A DNA stretch of 64,000 nucleotides from Geosiphon pyriformis (GCA_016748015.1 JAAOMT010000571.1:1331424-1395423); one strand, 5' to 3'; counted from the first letter of the stretch, positions 22,201 to 34,140 are shown. Notes: generated from the letters alone by a model not told the origin. Translations and numbers: made by a program.

Positions 22201-23804
22201 AAGAGAAATAATTAAAAGTTTAAAAATTTAAAGCATAAGAATAGTATTCATAATTAAAAATTAACTTAATCAGATCTGAAAAAAAGAACTTGCAAATTAT
22301 TTTTGCAATCTATAAAAGATAAAAAACAGTAAGCAACTTTGAAAATTTTGACCAGTATTATTTTTATTATAATATAAATACTATTACAGTATTACTGGAA
22401 GATTTTCGCACTTTTCAATGCAAAAATTACAACACATACAATAGAAATTAACATCAAAATCATGTGAAAAAGATCTACATCATTGCACTTAATCAACAAA
22501 ATCAGCTGGCAATCTGGAAATAAATGATCAGCAATCAATCTAATTACAACAAAGAAATATGGCACAATCCAACAGTTTAACTAAGTTGAATATAAAGAAA
22601 TCTTGGCAAACTAAGAAACACCAATGGAAATGAATGATTGATGTATATAATCAGATAACAACAGGTTTTGTTATGCTCCAAAATTTTCATATGTCCTTAT
22701 TGAAACAATCTAACATTCTAGATCTGCAATTAATGGTTAAAAGTAGTTACCAAGAAATGTAATTAATTGATCTATTTCTAATTATGTTGATCATAATTAC
22801 AATTGGTATCATTGATTTACAATCAATGTTCGAGATCCAGCCATCTAAAATCTGATCATTTAAATTACTAGCTCTTGGATAAATAACAGGCCGAGTAAGT
22901 TCATCATAAATTGATTAATTAAATATATATAAATAATTGATGTATTTTAAATAATTATAATATAATATGTAGATCTGATGTAATTTAACTATATATACAG
23001 CCCTTCTGTTAGCTCAGAAAAGTATCAGTTCAATACTGAGCCAACTCTTCACTATAGTTTTATAGTGAGCAGTTAGTCCTTTCCTCTACTCCTTACATTT
23101 TCTTTCCTCTTTCTATGCTCTAAATACTTGTCATCACAATCTCAAATATGTCTTCCCATATTCCTTATCACTATTTGGAATTACATTGTTTATAATCTTT
23201 TACTTACTTGTTATTACCATTTCAAGTTGTTCTATTACTTCTGATCTTTCAAATCATATGTTATCACCATTTCACATTAAGTCTTGTTTTACCGAACAAG
23301 TTGTTAAATATAAAAATAAGTAATTAAGTATCACATTATTAGAGAGTGGTCTTAACAATAAAAAGTTTAAGCAAAATCTATTTCAGTTATGTTTGACTTT
23401 CATAATTCCTTTTATAATTCCTATAACTTTGTTTTCAAAGTGGTCATTTAAATACCATACTCTTTTGACAACTAATTGAAAAAATTCTGGTTACATATTT
23501 CTTTGAGTAGTTGGTTTCACTCCTTGTTGCTGGTTGCATTTCTGATACATATAAAGAGATGTAACTTCTCTTTTCCTCTTTTCAAATACCTAAGACTGGT
23601 TTTTGCCCAAAAACAAATAATAATGACAATACTTTCTTTCACTTTTAATAATCTTATCATATACCCCTTTTGCTCTCCCATCTACTAAAATAGTCTATAC
23701 ACCCATAATATGCTATAGTCAGTAGTATAATCATGGTAATGTGTGTTCCAAGTGAAAGTTATTGTTATTGCTAAAAAGTTACAAATCCATAGCTTTCACC
23801 TAGT
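22201..23804. other. GC-richer segment with tRNA-like and hairpin sequences
   Basis: Less decayed than its surroundings and without a convincing ORF. It contains a tRNA-anticodon-arm-like hairpin (22806-22825), a tRNA-promoter-like pair TTAGCTCAG / AGTTCAATACT (22998-23030), a perfect 8-bp hairpin TCACTATA-GTTT-TATAGTGA (23049-23068), and three loose repeats of TGTYATYACMATYTCA (about 23130, 23210, 23258) in a pyrimidine-rich tract. It may be a separate small insertion (SINE-like) within G. Confidence 0.35.
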
Positions 23805-24066
23805 AACAACAGGTAATTATTTGGAGTGTTAATACTAATAACAAATCTGTAACTTGATGTTTAATAGCTGGTATGATTGAATAATATCTAAAGATTTTGG
23901 TATCTGAAGGTTTTGGTTGAGTCTTTTGTATAATGAACAGAGATTCAATAGTAATATCTTTTTGTGATGTTTTTAATTTTTCTCCAATCTTTAAGTTAGT
24001 ATGCATTGTTGTCTGTAGTCTCCCAAAAAATTCTTCTGTCAATTTTTTTCTTAGCTTGATGGCCAG
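23805..24066 (-). repeat. B 3' LTR, terminal piece
   Basis: Matches 36310-36570. The expected TGTTAC terminus is replaced by AACAAC. The LTR continues at 27439 after element C. Confidence 0.8.
24063..24066 (+). repeat. Target-site duplication of C, left
   Basis: CCAG, repeated at 27439-27442. Joining ATGGCCAG to TTTCCTAGTAAGC matches ATGGCTGGTTTTCTGGTAAGC of the intact B LTR (about 36560-36580). Confidence 0.8.
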
Positions 24067-25065
24067 TATTATTCAAGTAAAAAAACCAATCCAAAGTTAT
24101 AAAAAAAATATAACCAAAAACATAACAACATAAAATAACACAGAATAATGTAAAAGAACACAGAATAACATATAATAACTCAGGATAATATAATACAAAA
24201 CTTAATAATATATTATAGCATAAAATAATTAGTTGAAACATAAAATAACTAGTAATAATGTAAAAAAATAAAGTGATAACAAAAATAGTAAAGCAATAAT
24301 TAGCAAGAATAAAACAATTAAAAAACAATTCTATAGAACAAAAAAATATATAAAAACGAATAGTTGTAGAAGTTAGAAAGATAGCAAAAAAAGAATCAAT
24401 TTTTTTTCTTATAATTATTACATCTTATGAAAAATAAAGAATTTATTTGAAACCTAAAATCATTAATACATGGTTATCAACCATTCTGTGTTCCTCTTAA
24501 ACTAATTACTGTTTTGTACTTTCATTCTGGAACAGATGTTCTTAGCATAAATATCTCAAACTATTAATGATTTGGACCAATTACTTTTGATTACAGTAAT
24601 TGATAATACTAATTTATTTTCTTTTATTTTTTTTTTATTTTCTTTTGTTTTGTTTTATTTTATTTTCTTTTATTCTTTTTTGTGAAGTGGCAACATAAAA
24701 AACTTGACTGTCTGGAAATAAACTTTGTGATAGCCTGGTAAAAAAGAGAAGCTTTTTTTAAGTTTGAATATTAACATTATCTTGATAACTTATTAGAAGA
24801 GCAAAAAAACATCATTAAATCCTAATGACTATACTTATTAGCTTAAAAAAGATAGCTCACATTTACAACAAAAGTTGCAAAATACAAAAGTAAAAACTCT
24901 GTGTCTTATAACCAAAGAACTCCATAGGTAAATACACATTCAAAGAAAGACCTTCAAAGACTAATAATGAGAACCAGCCATATCACAAAGACCATTTAAA
25001 GTCTTTATTACTCAAATTAAAGCACCAAACATTATTACCATACTCCACCAAGTTTATCTGTAACA
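24067..25065 (+). repeat. C 5' LTR
   Basis: TATTATTCAAGTAAAAAAACC...CTGTAACA. It contains many short ACATAAAATAACACAG-type units (24110-24260), long A/T tracts, and the R/U5-like end. Followed by the primer-binding site TGGTGCTTTCTGTAAAG (25068-25084). Confidence 0.85.
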
Positions 25066-25067
25066 TT

Positions 25068-25084
25068 TGGTGCTTTCTGTAAAG
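25068..25084 (+). other. C primer-binding site
   Basis: TGGTGCTTTCTGTAAAG, two bases after the LTR end. It is the same site as in A (40381) and B (36291-36307), starting with TGG as expected for pairing with a tRNA 3' CCA. I cannot name the tRNA. Confidence 0.65.
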
Positions 25085-25194
25085 TTATAAAATCCACAGA
25101 AATTTACAAAAGTAACAGACCAAAAAAAAACAAAAGAAAAATTACTTAAGATTTGCAAAATTCTTATTTTAATATTTTTTTTAAAAAACTTGTT

Positions 25195-25700
25195 AAATTA
25201 AAATGCCAATTATTTAAGATCTGATCATTAAAACTCCAAACATTTGAAAATTATTGTTAATAAACTCATTAAAACTTGTTAAAATTAAAACTTTAATTAT
25301 TTAAAACCTGATCATTAAAACCCCAAACATTTGAAACTTATCTTTGATAAATTTGTTAAAAAATCATTAAAATTAAAACTCTGATTATTCAAAACTTGAT
25401 TATTAAAACCCCAAACATTCGAAAATTACCATTAATAAACTTATTAAAACTTGTTAAATTAAAAACTCTGATTATTCAAAAACCTGATCATTAAAACTTC
25501 AAACATTCGAAACTTATCTTTAATAAATTTGTTAAAAACTTGTTAAATTAAAAACTCTGATTATTTAAGACCTGATTGTTAAAACTCTGAACATTCAAAA
25601 CTTATTTTTAATAAACTTATTAAAACTCATTAAATTAAAATTCCAATTATTTAAGATCTGATTATTCAAAAACCCAAATATTCAAAACCTAATAATTCTA
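25195..25700 (+). repeat. ~88-bp tandem repeat, nearly 6 copies, in C
   Basis: Units begin near 25195, 25281, 25369, 25456, 25545 and 25632 (period 87-89 bp). Each carries AAATTAAAACTCTGATTATT, then a CTGATCATTAAAAC-type block, a CCAAACATTCGAAA-type block and ATAAACTTATTAAAA. The unit resembles the A gag segment AAAATTAAAACTCTGAATAT (41139-41165), so it is an expansion of a gag segment. 87 bp is 29 codons, which would have kept the frame. Confidence 0.8.
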
Positions 25701-25984
25701 ACTTTACTATTGTACAAAAAAACTTACCATCAATAAAACTCATTAAACCTTTAACAATTCAAACCTCAAAAATTATTTAAAAACCCAAACATTCGAAGTT
25801 TGATAAATTTCAAACTCTGCTATTATACAAGAAAACTTACCAATAAAACCTAATTTTCACAGTACCAATAAATCAGCAAAACTTACCTAACAGTCCTAAG
25901 TCAGAATATTAGAATGTAGTTACAATCTACTTCCATGCATCATATATTCTAAAAAGAGCCAATTAGCAAGAACAAAAGAAAATC

Positions 25985-26450
25985 AGAATTAGAACTTAAT
26001 CTTAATTCAAACTCTACTAATAACAGCAATAATTTAAACTTTATTAATAATAACAACAATTCAAACTTTGCTAATAACAACAACAATTTAAACTCTGTTT
26101 CAAACACCAAACAATATATTACATTTTTAGATCTTTTAATAGAGCAAAAATTAACTTAATTTAGTAACAATAATAAGGGCATTATGTTTAAACATGCACA
26201 TAATACAGATACAAGATTTGAACTTAAATATTTTGGACAGACCACTTTAGTTAAAAACTCCAGTTACATATGAAATTAAATTTAAAAATAGCAATAGAAA
26301 TTACAGTTAACAACATAGAACAAATAACAAATAGACAATTTAGAGACCTACAAAAAACAATACTCAATGCTACAATCAAATACTACATAAAGAACACAAA
26401 TTTTACAGATAAATACAATTTTGTAGAAGCTTAATTTTAAAAAAAAAAAT
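25985..26450 (+). pseudogene. C dUTPase stub
   Basis: Asn/Ser-rich linker, then text matching the A region 45240-45430: QYITFLDLLIEQKLT and a degenerate dUTPase motif I (KHAHNTDTRFELKYFGQ, 26203-26250). After about 26300 the similarity to dUTPase is lost and the sequence runs to a polypurine tract (26437-26451) and the 3' LTR. Confidence 0.7.
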
Positions 26451-26452
26451 AA

Positions 26453-27438
26453 TATTACCCAAATAGAAAAACTAATTCAAAGTTATAAAAAAAATGTGAC
26501 CAAAAATATGATGACATAAAATAATACAAGATAATACAAAAAACACAGAATAATATGTAATAACTTAAGATAACATAATATAAAACTTAATAATATATTA
26601 TAGCACAAAATAACTAGTTGAAACATAAAATAATTAGTAATAATATAGAAGAACAAAGTGATAACAGAAATAGCAAAGCAATAGTTGGCAAGAATAAAAC
26701 AATTAAAAAGCAATCCTCTAAAACAAAAAAATGTATAAAAACAAGTAGTTGTAGAAGTTAGAAAAATAGCAAAAAAAAATCAATTTTCTTTTTTTATAAT
26801 TATTACATCTTATAAAAAATAAAATTTTTTTTTAAAATCTGAAATCATCAATACATGGTTATTAATTATTCCATGTTCCTCTTAAATTAATTATTGTTTC
26901 ATACTTTTATTCTAGAACAGATGCTTTTAGCATAAACACATCAAATTATTAATAACTTAGACTAATTACTTTTAATTATAGTGATTAATGATACTAATTT
27001 ATTTATTTTTATTTTTTTTTATTTTTATTTTATTTATTTTATTTTATTCTCTTTTGTGGAGTGACAACATAGAAAAATTAATTGTCTGAGAATAAACTTC
27101 ATAATAGTCTGATAAAAAAGAAAAGCTCCTCTTAAGTTTGGATATTAACATTATTTTAGTAGCTTACCAGAAGAGCAAAAAAACACTGCCAGACCTTAAT
27201 AGCTGTGCTTATTAGCTCAAAAAAAATAGCTTACATTTACATAAAAGTTGTAAAATACGAAAATAAAAACTCTGTGCTTTATAACCAAAGAACTTCACAG
27301 GTAAATACACATCTAAAAAAAGACTTTTAGAGATTGATAATAAGAACCAGTCATATCACAAAGACTGTTTAAAGCCTTTATCACTTAAATTAGAGCACCA
27401 AATATTATCACTATATTCTATTAAGTTTATCCATAATA
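26453..27438 (+). repeat. C 3' LTR
   Basis: TATTACCCAAATAG...CCATAATA, matches 24067-25065. Followed by CCAG and the rest of the B LTR. Confidence 0.85.
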
Positions 27439-28097
27439 CCAGTTTCCTAGTAAGCTATCTTCAAATTCTGAGTGTCTATTCTTATTTCTGGGTTTTTTAC
27501 CAGTTTTTTTAATGTCAATAATTCTGAACATTTAATTCTTCAATCAATTAGCAAACAATATAACAAAAAAAATAAAGAAAAAATAAAAGGAAAATAAAAT
27601 AAAAAATTAATATCTTGTCAATAGTCATAATTAAGAGCTATTGTTCTAATATGGTTAAGTATTGGATGTTATTAACATGAAATATTAATAAATAGAAGAA
27701 TAATTAAATTCCCAATCAAATAATAATAACATGAATTGGATGATAATAAGTAGATTTTTATTGAATATTTTAATGAATTTACTTTAGTTGATAGTAACTA
27801 TCCATAAAGTAAGAGTTATTTAATAGATAAAAAATGGGATGCTAAATTGAAACTAAACTGAATTTTCTCTTTTCTTGCTTCTAATGTTACTGCTATATAT
27901 ATATAGTTAGTGTTATATAAAATTTTTGGAATTTTGTAATTCTTTCAGAAGAATTCTGAAATTCTGGAATTTTGGAATCCTACAATTCTTTACAAAGAAT
28001 TCTGGAATTCTGGAATTCTAGAATCTTGCAATTTTTCTGTTACTACACCTATTTCTAATTGGCTATTTTTATAATACCCTAATTTTTATGAATAATA
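27439..28097 (-). repeat. B 3' LTR, main piece
   Basis: Matches 36571-37214. The LTR start on the minus strand is TATTATTCATAAAAATTAGGG (28097 downwards). It contains TATATATATATA (27896-27906) as a likely TATA box and a GAATTC-rich upstream block (27950-28025). Confidence 0.85.
27962..28023. promoter_or_regulatory. Heat-shock-element-like TTCnnGAA array in B LTR
   Basis: TTCTGGAA at 27962-27969, then three head-to-tail dyads with 8-bp spacing: TTCTGGAA 28000-28007, TTCTGGAA 28008-28015, TTCTAGAA 28016-28023. The other LTR keeps TTCTAGAA (37074-37081) and TTCTGGAA (37112-37119) among decayed forms. The array lies upstream of the TATA-like run with respect to minus-strand transcription. Binding by HSF-type factors is an inference. 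Confidence 0.45.
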
Positions 28098-28112
28098 TTA
28101 TTCCTTCTTTTT
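28098..28112 (-). other. B polypurine tract
   Basis: On the minus strand AAAAAAGAAGGAATAA abuts the start of the 3' LTR, the normal place for second-strand priming. Confidence 0.65.
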
Positions 28113-28800
28113 TAATATTGAATTCTGTTAAAATCTTCTAAACTTTCTAGATTTATTTTTTAAATCAGCTTTATAACTTCTTTTTCCAAAATTGTTTTTG
28201 TAATTTTTGTTTGCAATTCTTCAAATTAAGCATTAGTTAATTTTTCTAATTGATTAATGATTACTGTATCTATTGTTAAGTGTAGTAATATTTCTAGTTT
28301 GTCTTGAAATTCTATTTGTAATTGATAAATGGCTTTTACATATGTGAATAAATTGTTTTTTCTAACAAGTTGTTCAATTTGTTATAGTCAAATTGGATTA
28401 AATTTTTTTTTTGTTTTGTCAGTATATAAATTTTTAATACTTAACTGTTGCCTCAACTAATAGTAACAAAAGTTCTTTGAATTTTGTTGTATTTATTGGT
28501 TTTAATTTTTTAAGATCAATTTTTCTTTTGGTATTGCTATTCTTGGGTCTTTTAGTGTCTTTTCTATTTTTTCTATTATTTTATCTATAATATTTCCAGA
28601 AGTATGGCATTTAGAATATTGCTCTTTGGTTTGATTTTTTTGCATTATTTTTTTGTTCTTGTATTGTATTATGTGTTTATTGATAATAACTTCTAGGCTT
28701 GATTTCTGTTGTTGAATTAATTGTAATAGTTGTTGTGTAAGTGAGTAGATGTTGTTGGTGATTTCCATTTTTTCTTGTTGTTTCTGTTATATATGTTAGT
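28098..28800 (-). pseudogene. B 3'-terminal ORF, homologous to the extra ORF of A
   Basis: The clean part is 28502-28768 (MEITNNIYSLTQQLLQLIQQ...). The rest down to about 28108 is broken by stops and at least one frame change but still aligns with A 49540-50177: IIDKIIEKIEKTL, VIINQLEKLTNA, KTILEKEVIKLI and the terminal FNRIQY just before the polypurine tract. The protein is hydrophilic, Gln/Lys/Ile-rich, helical-looking, with no membrane span or signal peptide, so it is not envelope-like. It lies between integrase and 3' LTR. Function unknown. Confidence 0.65.
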
Positions 28801-28879
28801 TTTTTATATACTGTTATAGTAAATTACTTTGATGTGTTTGTTTCAATAATGATAATTGAGTCTAGATTTCATGAAATCT

Positions 28880-30060
28880 TATCTGGTTAGACTAGTATTT
28901 TTTGTACTCCCAGTTGTAGAATATTATTGGTAAATAATGATGTTATATTGTGATATGGTTTTAATTAATCTCCATGTGCTGTTTTAGCTAAGATTTTATT
29001 GTTTTATCTTAGTTTATAAGCTTTATTTTTTAGAATTTTTTTAATGTGAAATGGTTCATTCTATTTGAGGTCGAATTTTCTACTCCATGTTTTTCCACTT
29101 TGGTACAATGTAAAAGTACTTTGTTTTCAATCTTGAATTCAACTGGTTTATCTAATAATTGGTTATATTGTCATTTTTTTTGTTTTTTTTGTGATCTTTG
29201 AATGTTATTAGCTGCTCTTTGTCTTTTGTTTTTTAACATTTTTATTAAGTTATATGTTCTTCTCAACAATGTTTTCTGGAAGTTAACTTTTGTTATTGGT
29301 TTTATTAAATATGTGTTGATGTTTATTTCAACTGGTAATATTGCTGTTCTACTATAAACAAGTTTAAATAATGTTGTTTGTGTAGTATCTTGCTTTATTG
29401 TCTAATAAGCAAATAATACTAATAGTATAAACAAATTCCATTCATTCTGGTTTTTTTGGCTGATTTTTGCTATTGCTTTACACAATATTCTGTTGAACTT
29501 TTCTACTAAGCCATTTGTTTGTAGATAATATAAGGATAATAATGGTTTTTTGATCTTAAATTTTTGACTTAATTTTGTTAATGTTTTGTTTACAAAGTGA
29601 GTTTCTTAATCAGATAATAATTTTTTTGGACATCCATATTAACAAATCAAGTCTTGGTGGACAAATTTGGCTACAGATTCTGCATCTGCTCTTTGAATTG
29701 TTTTTGCTTTTGGCCATTTTGTAAGATAGTTCATAGCTATTGCTATGTACTTATTGCCTTTACTAATTATTATTAATGATCCAACTAAGTCAATTTTAAT
29801 TTGATCAAATAGTTGTCTCACTTTAATTGGTTTTAGTGGTTCACTGAGTTTTGTTCCTTCTCTTTTTTGACAAGCATTACAATTTTGAATGTATTAAATA
29901 ATGTTTGAATACATAGATGACCAATAGTATCTTTTTCTGGTTTTTTTTATGGTTGCTTCTTTATGAAAATATCCTGCTGTTGGATCTGAGTACATGTTAA
30001 ATAGTATTGTTTTTTCTTTGATTTTGTAATTATTCTGAGTGGTTGATTTGGATATTTTCT
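28880..30060 (-). pseudogene. B integrase
   Basis: Minus strand. An HHCC zinc domain (FNMYSDPTAGYFHKEATI... and CNACQKRE, 30000-29870), then the catalytic core: DQIKIDLVGSLIIISKGNKY (29770-29820), NYLTKWPKAKTIQRADAE, LLSD-stop-ETHF (29600-29630), TNGLVEKFNR (29495-29525). All three D, D, E positions survive, although stops interrupt the frame. The C-terminal part continues to about 28880 and is poorly preserved. It would insert the element's cDNA. Confidence 0.8.
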
Positions 30061-30249
30061 GTTCTTCTAATATAATATATCTTGGTAAGTAATAAAATAT
30101 TTTGATTGTTGTTTTATGTTGTTTTGTTTCTTTTGAAATAATTTTTTCTAAAACTGTTGAGTATTAATATAATATTAGAGTTATTAATATTTTTGTGTAT
30201 TTATCTTTTGTTATATTTTTGAGTTGAAATGTTCTTAGATTTGTTTTAT

Positions 30250-31650
30250 TTATGACAAATCATCAACATTTCTGTTTTCTTTATCTTTTTTATAATGTAC
30301 TGTATAATTAAATGGTGATAGTTTTATTTTCCATCTTGCATAGTAGTTGTCTTCAAATTCTTGCTTTTGGATTAATGTTAATTTTTTGTAATTAGTGTAT
30401 ACATTAAAATTTTGACTCAAATATTCTTTCTATTTTATAACAACTCAATAGATAGTTAAATATTCTAATGCTAAAGTTCTATAGTTCTTTTCAATTAGGC
30501 TTAAGCTTCAGCTGGGATATATTACTAAGTGTTTTTTTTTATCTGGTTTTTTTTGAAATAATATGGCTCCTAATGCTTAACTTAATACATTGGTAGTAAT
30601 AATGAATAACTTGCTGTGATCTGAATAAATTAGTACTAGTGCTTGAATAAGCTTTTTTCTTAAGATGTTAAAAGCTTTTTGTTGGGTCTCAGTCTATTTA
30701 TATTTCACATTTTTTGCTTGGAGCTGGTAAAGTGGTTAAGCCAATTTGGAGAATTTTTGAATAAAGTGGTAATAGTATTCAGCAAATTCCAAGAATGCTT
30801 TTAATTCCATAAGATTTGTTAGTACCAAAAAGTTTTTAAAAATCTTAATTTTGTCTGGATCTGTTTTAATGCTGTTTTTGCTCATAATATGTCCTAAAAA
30901 TTTCAGTTTTGTTTTGCCAAAGAAGCACTTGTTTGTGTTTAGTTTCAATCTGGCTCTTTTTAATTTTTCAAACACTTATTAGAGATAATAGAGATAATCA
31001 TTAAATGTCTTAAAAAACACATTGGTATTATCTAAATACATGACTACTAATTTTTATAGTAATTCAGTGTAAACAATTTTCATAAGCCATTGAAATATGG
31101 CTGGTATGTTGGTTAGTCCAAAAAGCATAACATCAAACTCAAAATTTCCTTCTCTAATTATAAATATGGTCTTTTCCTTATCTTTTGGTTTTATGGCTAC
31201 TTGTTAGTACCCACTGTCTAGATTCAATATTGAAAACTATTTTTTTCCTCCAAATGCATTGAATAGTTCTTAAATTCGTGAAGTTAAATAGCTGTTTCTC
31301 TAAGTCACACTATTAAGCTTTTTGTAATTCACACAAAAGTGGATTTTTTCATTTTTCTTCTGGATTAATACTATTGATAATGACTATGGACTCATTAATA
31401 GTTGAATTAATCTGTTGTTCAATATTCTATTGATTTCTTGTTAAATGATTTTATGGCTTGTTGATGGTACTCAATATGCTTATTGTTTAATTGGTATAGT
31501 ATCTTCAGTTTTGATCTGATATTAGATGATATCAGTTCTGCCAAATTCGTTTTTACTGGCAAAAATGTTAGTAAAATTATTGAGTAGTATTTTAAGCTGT
31601 ATATGTTGAAGTGGGTCTAAGTTTTCCAAGTTTATTTGGTCCAATTGTTT
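30250..31650 (-). pseudogene. B reverse transcriptase and RNase H
   Basis: Minus strand. RT starts near 31650 (LDPLQHIQLK-type text) and passes the FGRTD block (31530-31545). The active site reads YLDNTNVF (31025-31050), with the second Asp of YLDD changed to Asn (GAT to AAT). The thumb and connection are at 30736-30975 (KRARLKLNTNKCFFGKTKLK, FLGHIMSKNSIKTDPDKI). RNase H follows to about 30250 with weak motifs. Many stops. It would have made cDNA from element RNA; this copy is dead both by stops and by the active-site change. Confidence 0.82.
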
Positions 31651-31674
31651 TGGTTAGAGCAAATAATATTCTTT

Positions 31675-32460
31675 TCATCCATATATTGTTTGTGATGTAA
31701 TATCCACATATCTGTACAATTGTAGAAAATCTAAAATAGTGTTTGGTGGTTGGTTTTTAATTTTAGTGTTCAAATATTCAATAGTAATTTCACTTGATAT
31801 TTTAATAGTGTTTTTAGTTGTATTGTAGATAGAAATTTTAATGTACTTACAGTTCTTAGCCAGTATATAGAAATTGGTAATTCTAATCTTTTTTGATTCA
31901 CAAATAGTTGGTTTTACTTCAAAAATCTGGGGCTGATTTTTTATTTTCCTTTCTATTACTAACATATACTGGTTATATGGTGAAATAGAAACTGATTCAT
32001 TGGTGGAAATAATTTCTTCTTTATCAATAGTTTTTTCTTCTGTTATATTGACTGGTATATCTATTTTACTTATGGACCCAAATCCATTTTTTCTTCTTGC
32101 TGTAATTACTAACTCTTCCCTTTTTTTTACTAAAACTAATTAGGCTATTTTAATTAAAGACAGGAATATTGCTTGTACTATTTTTTCATTTGGCCCAATA
32201 ATATATGGTTTTTCTGAATCATTTTGTATCATTGCAATAATATTTCTTACATATTTTGTGTCAATTATTTCTTCTCGAATACTGATTTTTTTCTTGGTTA
32301 AACTAGATCTGAATGCTATTTGAACTATTGTTGTTGCTGAGATTTCCAATGCTATTTTTAAATCAATACAAGTCTGTGTATTAGGCTCTAATGTTATGGC
32401 ATATTTTTTTAAATACCTTAGAACAAATTCTGTATTAGTATTATGTGCACATTCTGGCAT
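31675..32460 (-). pseudogene. B dUTPase domain and beta-rich linker
   Basis: Trimeric-type dUTPase motifs on the minus strand: I, AHNTNTEFVLRY (32410-32450); II, a degenerate RSSLTKKKI (32290-32315); III, EEIIDTKYVRNI (32240-32275, Gly residues changed to Glu/Lys/Arg); IV, NEKIVQAIFLSLIKIA. The linker (31675-31965: VIERKIKNQPQIFEV...) matches 45840-46139 of A. The domain would hydrolyse dUTP and keep uracil out of cDNA. Substitutions of conserved Gly and Asp make this copy inactive. Confidence 0.82.
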
Positions 32461-32499
32461 AATATCTTTATTATTATCACTAAACTATTTTAGTTCTTG

Positions 32500-33480
32500 T
32501 TTCATAGATAGATCTGAAAGTGTGATATATTGCTTGAATTTTAAATTAGAGTTTAAATTGTCATTGTTGTTGTTATAGTAAACAGAGTTAGAATCATTGT
32601 TGTTATTATTATCAGAGTCTAAATCAGGATTGAGTTTCAATTTTGATTCTACTGCTTACTTGCTGATTGGTTTTTTCTTTTTGGGAATTGAATAGATCAT
32701 TTGTGGTGGTAGATTATAAATGAGATCACAATTGTTATAGTATTCAAAATCACTAAGAATCAAACAGTGCTTGTATAACTTTGTATTTAATTGTTCTAGC
32801 CTTTGTTTCTGTTCTTTTTTAGTTGGTGTTAGATTCTAATAGTGCTTGTGAATTTGTTCTAGATTATTTTCAATGTTATTAACAATGTCAAATATGAAAA
32901 TGTATTTGGGTTCAAAGAGTATAAGTGAGTTATTTTTAATTTTCAGTAGTTCATTGGATGTAGCACTTTTAACTTTAGTACTTACTATTTTTCAGATCTT
33001 GTGTTTATCATATAAATAGCTTTTTAAACATTTCAATATTCATTTCCAGATGTTGTTAATTGGAGTTTTTTTTTGTATCCAATTATTGATTAGAATTGTG
33101 TATTGACATATTTTGTCACATGTTTTTTTTTGTCCAGGAATGTTGTTTCATATTCCTTTGTTAAGAAAAATTATTTCACATGTGAAACAAGGCTTGTTAT
33201 CCTATTTTCCTTATTGTTTGGATCATTCAAACCTTTTTAAGATGCATAAGTAATAGTAGTATTTGGTTGCTATTGGCTATTTTTTATTATTATCACAACA
33301 TGTGCCTATTGTTGACAATTTTTTGCCACAATCAACACAAACTAGTTTGGATTAACAATAATTTGGCTGACTTTAAGTGGTAGTAGTATATAATATATAT
33401 GTTAAGATAATTGTTTAGAATTTTTTTTTTTCTTTCTAACTAGATACTGGTAGTAGACTTTTATGGCTTTTCTTGGTCTA
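32500..33480 (-). pseudogene. B Cys-rich module between protease and dUTPase
   Basis: Minus-strand remnant matching A 44460-45140: CVDCGKKLSTIGTCC (33310-33355), KPCFTCEIIFL, CQYTILINNWIQKKTP, then QKQRLEQLNTKLYKHCLI and LIYNLPPQMIYSIPKKKK (32690-32740). Paired cysteines suggest zinc binding. Several cysteines are changed (Cys to Tyr). Role unknown. Confidence 0.65.
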
Positions 33481-33589
33481 TAATACTTGGTAGACTTTCC
33501 AAATGGGTTTCTTTTTTTCTTCTTTAAATTCAATTAATGAGTTTTGAATAGTATTGCTTGGTTTGAAATGACTGCATATGACTGGTACC

Positions 33590-34140
33590 CTAGTATGTTA
33601 ACTATTTTGGCTAAACTATAGCTTTTAAGTGATCTAGTTAAACATAGTGCTAATCTTAAACAGCCAATTATTACCAATTAGTGTTTGGTATTGTGTGGCT
33701 TTCATAACAAGAACTTTGATTGGCATGATAATACTATTAACTTTGAATAGAAAGTTGTCAATTTTGTTAATTAAAGTTTTTGTTGTTTTATCAGTAGTAA
33801 TTATTCTTATGTTAACAGCTTGATCAACTCAGCAATCTAATTGGTTCATAAGTTGTCATGTAATAATGCTGTCTGTGGATTCACTATCAAGAATAAGCTT
33901 AATAGATTGGCCATTTACTTTGGGGTCTATATATATAGCAGTAATAAGTTTAGTATCAAGGACTGCTCTACTAAATAAAAAAGTTGGCACTGGTTCTTTC
34001 AGTTCAAAAAAAAATATGGCTGGAAGTAATTTATTATTTGTGATGATAACAGGTGAAATATTGTTGGTAAGTGTGGATTGATTGATCTTCTGGTTGTTGG
34101 TTGAGGCATTTTTTAGGATAATAAGAAGACTTAAATAGTT
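33590..34140 (-). pseudogene. B aspartic protease
   Basis: Minus strand: NGQSIKLILDSESTDSIIT (33848-33910). The catalytic DSG is now DSE (GGN to GAN). The downstream ILVMKATQYQTLIGNNWLFKI-type block lies at 33650-33720. It would have matured Gag and Pol. Confidence 0.75.

Larger units (their letters stand above)
24067..27438 (+). mobile_element. Gypsy element 'C': deleted derivative inside the B LTR
   Basis: 3.37 kb with LTRs of 999 and 986 bp (24067-25065, 26453-27438) and an interior of only 1.39 kb. It has a primer site, a tandem-repeat block derived from gag, and a stub of the dUTPase. It codes for no enzyme and must have been mobilised in trans. Flanked by CCAG. Confidence 0.88.
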
